DNA of 41,370 nucleotides from an uncultured Bacteroidales bacterium (lineage in GTDB: Bacteria > Bacteroidota > Bacteroidia > Bacteroidales > Paludibacteraceae). Position 1 is the stretch's first letter. The number at the start of each line of letters is the position of its first letter. The notes under the pieces are model-generated. The model made no database searches, was not told the DNA's origin, and saw only the letters and a program-made list of their open reading frames with translations. Location: NCBI GenBank assembly GCA_903911085.1, contig CAIWCC010000200.1, forward strand, positions 1-41,370. Direction: 5' to 3'. The translations under genes and the position numbers were made by a program. Of this stretch, positions 30,406 through 37,668 are shown piece after piece.

Positions 30406-32748
30406 ATGAAAACAATTACTAGATTTTTTCTTTTGGCGGTAGCGATTGTTACTTCCACTTTTATGGGTTTTGCAGCCCAATCTACTATCGACTTTGAAAC
30501 CGTTGGTAATACTTGGACATGGTCTACTTTTGAGTTTGCTCCGGCATGGAGTATTGTTGCAAATCCTTCATCAGCAGGAATAAATACTTCAGCTCATGTT
30601 GGCAAACTTGTTGTAAACCCAACTGATCAGCCTTGGGCTGGTGTACAATGTGCCAAAAGCGACTTTGGCCCACTTACTATTAATGCAAGCAGTAATATCA
30701 TTAAAATTATGGTTTACAAGGATGTTATAAGTCCAGTTGGCATCAAGCTTGTAACTGCTACCGATGCTTCAAAAGGTGAAATAAAAGTTTCGAACACCAA
30801 AATCAACGAATGGGAGGAATTGACTTTTGATTTTACTGGCCAAATTGATCCAAATTTCACTTACAATGGAATTGTTGTATTTACCGATTTTCCAGCAAGC
30901 AGAACCGCAGGAAGTACTACCTATATTGATAATATTGTTTACACTAAAAATGATGTTGCAAGTGATACTGAAGCACCTACTGTTTTTACAGCTACTGCAG
31001 GAACAATTTCTGCATCGAGTGTTATTTTGAAACTTAATGCAAACGACAATTCAGGTACATTAAACTATACAATTAGCTATGGGAATACAGTATTAAATAC
31101 TACTGGAACCTCAGGTGTTGAAAAACTCTTTTTAGTTTCTGGTTTAACTCCTTCTACTGCTTATGATTTTAGTGTTGTTTGTAAGGATGTTGCTGGAAAT
31201 AATGCAGCTAACAATCCTATTGTAGTAAATGCATCAACAACTGCTGCTTCCACTGCCACATCTACTATCGAGTTTGAAACTATTGGTAATGCTTGGTTAT
31301 GGTCAACGTTTGAAGCAAAACCAACTTGGAGTGTTGTTGAAAATCCTTTCTCAACAGGCATTAATACTTCAGCACATGTAGCTAAAATTGTAGTAAATCC
31401 CACCGACCAACCTTGGGCAGGTGCTCAATGCGCGCATGGTGATTTTGGCCCAATGACAGTTACTGCTAGTAGTTCTATTATTAAGATGATGGTTTACAAA
31501 GATGTAATCAGTCCTGTAGGTATTAAGTTAGTTATTGCTGATGGTGGTTCGCAAGGTGAACTTAAAGTATCAAATACTAAGATTAACGAATGGGAAGAAT
31601 TGACTTTTGATTTCACGCCACAAATTAGAGCAGGTTGGGTTATTGACCAAATTGTAATTTTCCCTGATTTTCCTGCAAGCAGAACTGCTGGTAGTACTAC
31701 TTATATCGACAATATAGTTTATACGCCCGATGCAGTTATTCCAGATAACGAAATTCCAACAGCATTCACAGCAACTGCAGGAGCCGTTTCTTCATCAGAT
31801 GTTGTTTTAAAATTAAATGCAACAGATAATTCAGGAAATGTGAAATATACTATTACCTATGGCACTACAGTTTTAAATACTAGTGGTACTTCAGCTACTG
31901 AGAAATTGTTTACTATAACAGGTTTAGATGCAGCAACTGCCTATAATTTTAGTGTTGTATGTAAAGATGCAGCAGGAAATGCAGCAGCAAATAATCCTAT
32001 TGTAGTTGCGGTAACAACAAGTGCTGCTATGGTGGCTGCTGCAACGCCTACTCTTTCAGCTAGCAATGTAATATCACTTTTCAGTGATGCATATACAAAC
32101 ATAAATGCAAATTTTGATCCAGGATGGGGAGGAGGCCCAATTAGTGATGTATTGGTAAGTGGTAATGCAACTAAAAAATATGACGCGTTTACTTATAAAG
32201 GTGTACAATTTGCAGCAGCTGTTGATGCAAGTTCAATGACTGGTCTACATATTGATATTTATCCTACTTCAGAAACTTCTATTAAAATTTCGCCAATTAA
32301 TACTTCAAAGGGAGGTACTTTAAAACAAAATGACACTTCTGTTGGAACTCTTATTCCAAATCAATGGAATAGTATAGATATTCCTTTGTCAACAATTGGA
32401 GTGGATATGACAGCTGTCGATCAATTTATTTTCTCTGGCGGAACAAGTGGTTCTTTTTACATGGATAATCTTTATTTCTGGAAAGTTTCAACAGGTATAA
32501 ATGAAGTTGCTGGATCAACACAAATCCGTTGTTATCCTAATCCAGCTGTAAATAATCTTACAATTTCGGCTCAATCAAACATTAGTGAAATCACCGTTCG
32601 GAACTTAATAGGTCAATCCATTAAAACTGAAATTGTGAACGGAACATCAAAAACCATTGATTTATCAGGTTTGGCATCTGGAAATTATTTCCTAGTGGCT
32701 AAAATGAATAATGGTATGATTTCTACACAGAAATTCTCGAAATTATAA
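30406..32748 (+). CDS. Secreted, tandem-repeat carbohydrate-binding protein with T9SS tail
   Basis: A 780-residue protein with signal peptide ending GFAAQ. Two long near-copies follow: CBM-like domain (STIDFETVGNTWTWSTFE..., about 25-185) plus FN3 (about 190-280), then the same pair again (about 284-445 and 447-540). The copies share runs such as AGSTTYIDNIVYT and KVSNTKINEWEELTFDF. A further CBM-like module (about 548-697, SASNVISLFSDAYTN, NQWNSIDIPLSTI) is related to the end of the lipoprotein at 21875. The last 75 residues are a T9SS sorting domain (IRCYPNPAVNNLTIS, LASGNYFLVAKM). No catalytic motif is seen. It probably concentrates glucan at the surface and is controlled together with the transporter operon. 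Confidence 0.82.
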   Translation: MKTITRFFLLAVAIVTSTFMGFAAQSTIDFETVGNTWTWSTFEFAPAWSIVANPSSAGINTSAHVGKLVVNPTDQPWAGVQCAKSDFGPLTINASSNIIKIMVYKDVISPVGIKLVTATDASKGEIKVSNTKINEWEELTFDFTGQIDPNFTYNGIVVFTDFPASRTAGSTTYIDNIVYTKNDVASDTEAPTVFTATAGTISASSVILKLNANDNSGTLNYTISYGNTVLNTTGTSGVEKLFLVSGLTPSTAYDFSVVCKDVAGNNAANNPIVVNASTTAASTATSTIEFETIGNAWLWSTFEAKPTWSVVENPFSTGINTSAHVAKIVVNPTDQPWAGAQCAHGDFGPMTVTASSSIIKMMVYKDVISPVGIKLVIADGGSQGELKVSNTKINEWEELTFDFTPQIRAGWVIDQIVIFPDFPASRTAGSTTYIDNIVYTPDAVIPDNEIPTAFTATAGAVSSSDVVLKLNATDNSGNVKYTITYGTTVLNTSGTSATEKLFTITGLDAATAYNFSVVCKDAAGNAAANNPIVVAVTTSAAMVAAATPTLSASNVISLFSDAYTNINANFDPGWGGGPISDVLVSGNATKKYDAFTYKGVQFAAAVDASSMTGLHIDIYPTSETSIKISPINTSKGGTLKQNDTSVGTLIPNQWNSIDIPLSTIGVDMTAVDQFIFSGGTSGSFYMDNLYFWKVSTGINEVAGSTQIRCYPNPAVNNLTISAQSNISEITVRNLIGQSIKTEIVNGTSKTIDLSGLASGNYFLVAKMNNGMISTQKFSKL

Positions 32749-32758
32749 TACCTACTTC

Positions 32759-32800
32759 AAGGTCTGTAGTGTGAATTCACTGCAGACCTTTCTTTTTCCA
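32759..32800 (+). terminator. Terminator of the secreted binding protein gene
   Basis: AAGGTCTGTAGTG (32759-32771) pairs with CACTGCAGACCTT (32778-32790) with one G-U pair around a 6-base loop, followed by TCTTTTTCC. A classical intrinsic terminator 10 bases after the stop codon. Confidence 0.85.
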
Positions 32801-32921
32801 TCATTTTTAAGTATTTCTATTCTTAAATAATAGTTTTTTTACTGCCGTTACTTTCATAATTATCAAAAGTAATGGAAAAGCTAATTGAGTATTTCGAGAT
32901 TCTGTTTTACGGAACAAATAA

Positions 32922-32960
32922 AAAACGCTAATAATCTAAATGTAAGATTATTAGCGTTTT
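32922..32960 (-). terminator. Terminator of the tRNA with CTT anticodon
   Basis: A perfect 16-bp stem (32922-32937 with 32945-32960, core ACGCTAATAATCT) and 7-base loop directly after the tRNA 3' end; on the minus strand the stem ends in a run of T. Confidence 0.8.
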
Positions 32961-32966
32961 ATTTTG

Positions 32967-33037
32967 TTGTCTCACTAGGGCTCGAACCTAGACTGACAGA
33001 TTAAGAAACTGGAGTGCTACCATTACACCATGAGACA
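32967..33037 (-). tRNA. tRNA-Lys (anticodon CTT) on a tRNA-Gln-like body
   Basis: This 71-base cloverleaf reads: acceptor TGTCTCA/TGAGACA with T1-A72 pair and A73, D-stem GTGT/GCAC with loop AATGGTA, anticodon loop TTCTTAA giving CTT (33003-33005 on the plus strand read AAG), a 4-base variable loop, and T-stem CTAGG/CCTAG with TTCGAGC. CCA is not encoded. Its first 25 bases are identical to the tRNA-Gln next to it, and the body (GGTGTAATGGTAGCAC) is of the Gln type rather than the usual Lys type. The anticodon stem has mismatches at 27-43 and 31-39. The Lys label rests on the anticodon alone. Confidence 0.75.
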
Positions 33038-33163
33038 ATATTGGTATTGTATTTGCAAAAAAAATGGTTATTCTATTTCTATTGGTACTCAATTTTTTTT
33101 TACAAACCCATATAAAGAGGTTCAAAAAATCTAAATTTTACCATTATTCTTTTCAATAATAAA

Positions 33164-33199
33164 AAAACCCTGATAATTATATTTGATTATCAGGGTTTT
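33164..33199 (-). terminator. Terminator of tRNA-Gln
   Basis: A perfect 14-bp stem (33164-33177 with 33186-33199, core ACCCTGATAAT), 8-base loop, and T-run on the minus strand, starting 15 bases after the tRNA-Gln 3' end. Confidence 0.8.
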
Positions 33200-33214
33200 A
33201 CTTTGGTTATTGTG

Positions 33215-33285
33215 TTGTCTCACAAGGACTCGAACCTTGTCAGGCAGAACCAAAAACTGCAGTGCTACCATTACACCATGAGACA
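33215..33285 (-). tRNA. tRNA-Gln (anticodon TTG)
   Basis: This 71-base cloverleaf reads: acceptor TGTCTCA/TGAGACA with T1-A72 and A73, D-stem GTGT/GCAC, anticodon stem GCAGT/TCTGC (one T-T mismatch), loop TTTTGGT giving TTG, variable loop CTGA, and T-arm CAAGG-TTCGAGT-CCTTG. It has a consensus promoter upstream and its own terminator, so it is transcribed alone. Confidence 0.9.
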
Positions 33286-33313
33286 ATCGTTGGGCTTTAT
33301 TTCTAAAGCGGTG

Positions 33314-33344
33314 CAAAGATACTTTATTTTTTCTTTTGGGCAAA
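33314..33344 (-). promoter_or_regulatory. tRNA-Gln promoter, full Bacteroidota consensus
   Basis: The minus strand reads TTTG (33344-33341), a 19-base spacer, then TATCTTTG (33321-33314). Both the -33 and -7 elements and the spacer length fit the Bacteroidota primary sigma factor consensus. Confidence 0.75.
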
Positions 33345-33372
33345 ATTAATATTGCAATATTAAGAGAAAAAT

Positions 33373-34665
33373 TTACTCTGCCGTCAGTAAATAATAGTTT
33401 TTTTTGCCTTTTTGAATTAATAAGTATTTGTTATTTAGCAAGTTCGAACAATTTATAATTAAATCTTGATTTTCAAGTTTTTCTTTGTTTAAACTTACTC
33501 CACCCGACTGAACGAGCTTGCGCATTTCACCTTTTGATGGAAAAACAGGTGCCGAATCGGTCAATAAGTCGATGGCTTTAACACCTAATTCTAATTCTGA
33601 TTTAGAAATAGAAAATTGAGGTACGCCATCAAAAACTGCTAATAGTGTATCTTCGTCCAATTTTCGCAAAGCGTCAGATGTTGAGTTTCCAAATAATATG
33701 GACGATGCATCTATTGCTGCTTGGTAATCTTCGAGTGAATGAACCATAACTGTCACTTCTTGCGCCAAACGCTTCTGAAGGGTACGTAAATGGGGTGCTT
33801 GTGTGTGTTCTGCTATAAGTGCCTCAATTTCGGTTTTGTTGATAGCCGTAAATATCTTAATGTATTTTTCGGCATCAGCATCGCTCACATTTAGCCAAAA
33901 CTGATAAAACTTATATGGTGATGTATATCTACGATCCAACCAAACATTGCCACTCTCGGTTTTACCAAATTTGCCACCGTCTGCCTTTGTTATAAGCGGA
34001 CAAACAAGTGCAAAGGCTTCTCCACCGGTTTTGCGACGAATCAATTCGGTACCAGTGGTAATATTACCCCATTGATCGGAACCGCCCATTTGCAATTTGC
34101 AATTTTTTGTTTGATATAAATGTAAAAAATCGAAACCTTGCAACAATTGATATGAAAACTCAGTGAACGACATTCCAACGCTCGATTCGCTACTTAAACG
34201 TTTTTTTACCGATTCCTTTGCCATCATATAGTTCACCGTTAAGTGTTTACCAATGTCGCGGATAAAATCTAAAAACGAATAGTCTTTCATCCAATCATAA
34301 TTATTCACCAGCTCAGCTGCATTTGGTGAATCGCTGGTAAAGTCGAGAAACTTAGCTAGTTGTGCTTGCAAGCAATTCTGATTATGACGCAAAGTTTGTT
34401 CATCAAGCAAATTTCGTTCAGCAGATTTACCCGACGGATCGCCAATCATGCCTGTAGCGCCACCAATCAAAGCAATAGGTTTATGGCCTGAAAGTTGAAA
34501 ATGTTTAAGCATCATTACGCCTACCAAGTGACCAATATGAAGCGAATCTGCCGTTGGGTCAATGCCAACATAAGCGGATGTCATTTCCTTTTTGAGTTGT
34601 TCTTCGGTACCTGGCATCATAGTATGAATCATGCCACGCCACTGTAATTCTTCAATGAAATTCAT
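33373..34665 (-). CDS. tyrS: Tyrosyl-tRNA synthetase
   Basis: A 430-residue class I aminoacyl-tRNA synthetase charging tRNA-Tyr. HIGH motif at 43-46 (SLHIGHLVG), tyrosine-binding [36 protein letters not shown], and the KMSKS counterpart KFGKT (232-236). The C-terminal 80 residues are an S4-type RNA-binding domain ([21 protein letters not shown]). Length is normal for bacterial TyrS. No T-box-like leader was noticed in the 70 bases upstream. A palindromic repeat element separates it from the next gene. Confidence 0.97.
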   Translation of the reverse strand: MNFIEELQWRGMIHTMMPGTEEQLKKEMTSAYVGIDPTADSLHIGHLVGVMMLKHFQLSGHKPIALIGGATGMIGDPSGKSAERNLLDEQTLRHNQNCLQAQLAKFLDFTSDSPNAAELVNNYDWMKDYSFLDFIRDIGKHLTVNYMMAKESVKKRLSSESSVGMSFTEFSYQLLQGFDFLHLYQTKNCKLQMGGSDQWGNITTGTELIRRKTGGEAFALVCPLITKADGGKFGKTESGNVWLDRRYTSPYKFYQFWLNVSDADAEKYIKIFTAINKTEIEALIAEHTQAPHLRTLQKRLAQEVTVMVHSLEDYQAAIDASSILFGNSTSDALRKLDEDTLLAVFDGVPQFSISKSELELGVKAIDLLTDSAPVFPSKGEMRKLVQSGGVSLNKEKLENQDLIINCSNLLNNKYLLIQKGKKNYYLLTAE

Positions 34666-34753
34666 GTGTATATTTTTATTTTATTCGTTTTTTATTCAAT
34701 TTTTGCAATAACTTAAGTAATGGACAAAATATAATGTAGTATAAAAAAAAATA

Positions 34754-34926
34754 GAACGCGGATTTGGCGGATTAAGCGGATAAATACGGATAATATTTTA
34801 ACGGATTGAGAACTGATTAAAGTCATGTAAACATGACTGATAATACCTAAACTATTGAAAATCATTCCGATTTATCGGAATTAAAATCCGTTTTTTTATC
34901 CGCTCAATCAGCGTTTATCCGCGTTC
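34754..34926. repeat. Palindromic intergenic element with GCGGAT words
   Basis: The outer arms start GAACGCGGAT and end ATCCGCGTTC, and both arms carry several GCGGAT/ATCCGC words. Inside are two perfect hairpins, AGTCATGTAAACATGACT (34821-34838) and ATTCCGATTTATCGGAAT (34864-34881). It fills most of the 343-base spacer before tyrS and has no coding capacity; it looks like a non-autonomous repeat. Confidence 0.65.
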
Positions 34927-35008
34927 CATTCTTTTTATTTTTTATAAAATAATACGACATTATTTACTTCCACTTACAATATTTGCTTAAACTGCTGAAA
35001 AAGAGTTC

Positions 35009-36160
35009 TTACGCAAACATTTCAATATCTTCCTTAGTAATACTTGTTCCACCCAAAATAATCAATCGTTCCACCACATTGCGCAGTTCACGTATATTAC
35101 CAGTCCACGAGCGTGCCTTAAGAAATTCTATTCCTGCATCTTCAAATATTTTGGTTTGAATACCTTGTTCACTGCATATTAACTCACAAAAATGGGTGAT
35201 TAAAAGTGGAATATCGTCTTTGCGGTCGTCCAAACTTGGCACATTGATTGGTATCACGTTCAATCGATGAAATAAATCCTCCCGAAAATTACCTAATTCA
35301 ATTTCTTTCTTTAAATTTTTATTAGTTGCGGCAAGCACACGAACGTTTACTTTTATACTTTTATCACTTCCCACACGAGTTAACTCGCTTTCTTGCAATA
35401 CTCTAAGCACTTTTGTTTGTGCCGAAAGACTCATATCTCCAATTTCGTCCAAAAAAATGGTACCTCCGTCGGCTTGTTCAAACTTACCAATACGTTGTTT
35501 AATAGCCGAGGTAAATGCTCCTTTTTCGTGTCCAAAAAGTTCACTTTCAATTAATTCGGATGGGATAGCGGCACAATTTACTTCTACATAAGGCGCGTCA
35601 GTGCGATTACTGTTTTCAAATAATAGTCGCGCTACAACTTCTTTTCCAGTACCATTATCGCCAGTTATTAAAACTCGTGCATCTGTTGGTGCCACTCGTT
35701 CTATCATCATGCGCACTTTTTCAATTGCTGCCGAAGCGCCAATCATTTGATGACGTTTTGCAACTTTCTTTTTAAGCGTTTTGGTTTCTGTTACCAAGTT
35801 ATTTCGTTCCAATGCATTGCGCACTGTTATTAGTAAACGGTTCAAATCTATTGGTTTAACAATAAAATCGAATGCTCCTTTCTTTATACATTCTACAGCT
35901 GTTTCAATATTTCCATGACCAGAAATCATAACTATTGGTGCTTCAACATTTGCTTCTATTAAATGACCAAGTAGTTCGATACCATCCATTTCGGGCATTT
36001 TTATGTCCGAAAAAATCAAATCGAAGATTCCGTTTTGAGCTATTTCTAATCCTTGTTTTCCGTTTTCGGCCGTTGTAACTTGATGTTTCTCAAATTCTAG
36101 TATGTCCTTCAGCGTATTACGGATGCTGCGTTCGTCGTCAATAACTAATATTTTTGCCAT
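35009..36160 (-). CDS. Sigma-54-type response regulator without DNA-binding domain
   Basis: A 383-residue NtrC-like protein. The receiver domain (1-120) has Asp9/Glu10, phospho-acceptor Asp52 (FSDIKMPEMDG) and Lys102. The AAA+ domain (about 138-365) has Walker A GDNGTGKE (167-174), Walker B FLDEIGD (236-242) and the sigma-54 contact loop GAFTSA (214-219, Ser where most have Gly). The protein stops after the AAA+ lid (LRNVVERLIILGGTSITKEDIEMFA) with no Fis-type HTH. It may bind DNA only through partners or act from solution. No sensor kinase is adjacent. It follows purD by 91 bases. Confidence 0.9.
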   Translation of the reverse strand: MAKILVIDDERSIRNTLKDILEFEKHQVTTAENGKQGLEIAQNGIFDLIFSDIKMPEMDGIELLGHLIEANVEAPIVMISGHGNIETAVECIKKGAFDFIVKPIDLNRLLITVRNALERNNLVTETKTLKKKVAKRHQMIGASAAIEKVRMMIERVAPTDARVLITGDNGTGKEVVARLLFENSNRTDAPYVEVNCAAIPSELIESELFGHEKGAFTSAIKQRIGKFEQADGGTIFLDEIGDMSLSAQTKVLRVLQESELTRVGSDKSIKVNVRVLAATNKNLKKEIELGNFREDLFHRLNVIPINVPSLDDRKDDIPLLITHFCELICSEQGIQTKIFEDAGIEFLKARSWTGNIRELRNVVERLIILGGTSITKEDIEMFA

Positions 36161-36251
36161 AAAAAATTTTCGAACTTGAGTTTGGTATCACCCAAATTTT
36201 AAATTGAACAGTTTGTATAAATTTCTACAATTTGTAATCAAAAGTGTTCGT

Positions 36252-37520
36252 CTACAAATCAAACCCAATATCACTTCTAAAATACTTACCTTGGTAAACT
36301 ATCTTTTGTGCATTGGAAAACGAAACTCCCAACGCTTCCGATTTATTTGTGCCATAAGAACTTATAGCCATTACCCGACCGCCATTGGTGACAATTTTTC
36401 CATCTTTTGAGGCAGTTCCAGCATGGAAAACTATGCTTTTATCAACAGTTTCGAGCCCGTAAATTTCATCTCCTTTGGCATATTCCTCGGGGTATCCGCC
36501 AGCAACCAACATTACTGTTACGGCTGAGCGTTGGTCAATTTCTATGGTTTTCTCGTCCAAATTACCTTTTGCAACACCTTCAATTAAATCCAAAAAATCA
36601 CTTTTTATACGCAACATCACAACTTCAGTTTCGGGGTCACCCATTCTGGCGTTATATTCGATAGTTACAGGTTCTCCTTTAACTTTAATCAGTCCAAAGA
36701 AAATAAAACCTTTATAAACAATTCCTTCGCTGTTTAGTCCATCTACAGTAGGTTTAATAATGCGTTCCTCTACTTTGCGCATAAAATCAGCATCAGCAAA
36801 TGGAACTGGCGATATGGCACCCATACCACCTGTATTGAGTCCTTTATCACCTTCGCCTATTCGTTTATAATCTTTGGCTTCGGGCAGAATTTTATAATTT
36901 TTTCCATCGGTAATAATAAAAACTGAACATTCAATGCCATCAAGAAATTCTTCGATAACAACTGTTTTGCTAGCAGCACCAAATTTGCCATCGAGCATTG
37001 CCTTTAGTTCCATTATTGTTTCATCCAAATCATTCAATATCAGCACACCTTTTCCGGCAGCTAATCCATCAGCTTTCAACACATAAGGAGCTTCTAGGCT
37101 TTTCAGGAACTCTATTCCTTCGGTAATATTTTCGGCGGTAACACTCAGATATCCAGCTGTAGGGATATTGTGACGAAACATAAATTGTTTTGAAAAATCT
37201 TTACTGCCTTCAAGTTGAGCACCAAATTTATCGGGACCAACCACTGGAACAGTTTTTAATTCAGCGTCGGCAGCAAAAAAATCGACAATCCCTTTTACCA
37301 ATGGATCTTCGGGACCAACAACCACAATATCGATTTTTTGTTCCAAAACAGCTACTTTTAATGCTGGAAAGTTATCGGCTGCAATTGCTAAATTGGTACC
37401 AACTGTAGCTGTTCCTGGATTTCCAGGTGCTATAAAAAGTTTGTTGAGTTTTGGACTTTGTGCTATTTTCCAAGCCATTGCATGTTCGCGACCGCCCGAA
37501 CCTAGTAGTAGAATATTCAT
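36252..37520 (-). CDS. purD: Phosphoribosylamine-glycine ligase (GAR synthetase)
   Basis: A 422-residue ATP-grasp enzyme of the second step of purine synthesis, joining phosphoribosylamine and glycine. [22 protein letters not shown] and [12 protein letters not shown] open the N domain; [29 protein letters not shown] (ATP-grasp), [10 protein letters not shown] and [18 protein letters not shown] are characteristic. It is full length. It lies between the topoisomerase and sigma-54 regulator genes, same strand, with a terminator before it, so it likely has its own promoter. Confidence 0.97.
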   Translation of the reverse strand: MNILLLGSGGREHAMAWKIAQSPKLNKLFIAPGNPGTATVGTNLAIAADNFPALKVAVLEQKIDIVVVGPEDPLVKGIVDFFAADAELKTVPVVGPDKFGAQLEGSKDFSKQFMFRHNIPTAGYLSVTAENITEGIEFLKSLEAPYVLKADGLAAGKGVLILNDLDETIMELKAMLDGKFGAASKTVVIEEFLDGIECSVFIITDGKNYKILPEAKDYKRIGEGDKGLNTGGMGAISPVPFADADFMRKVEERIIKPTVDGLNSEGIVYKGFIFFGLIKVKGEPVTIEYNARMGDPETEVVMLRIKSDFLDLIEGVAKGNLDEKTIEIDQRSAVTVMLVAGGYPEEYAKGDEIYGLETVDKSIVFHAGTASKDGKIVTNGGRVMAISSYGTNKSEALGVSFSNAQKIVYQGKYFRSDIGFDL

Positions 37521-37601
37521 ATAATGTTGTAAATGGATTTGTTGTGCAAAAGTACTGAATTTTGATGGTTCATCAAAATGAACTTTAACGATAGTTTTTT
37601 T

Positions 37602-37645
37602 ATAAAAAAGATGCCCGAAAACTATATTTTGCTTTCAGACATCTT
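37602..37645 (-). terminator. Terminator of the topoisomerase subunit A gene
   Basis: On the minus strand a 13-bp stem with two G-U pairs (37645-37633 with 37620-37608) and a 12-base loop leads into a T-run. It lies about 24 bases after the stop codon at 37669. Confidence 0.7.
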
Positions 37646-37668
37646 AATTCTTTTTGTAAAATTGTTAT

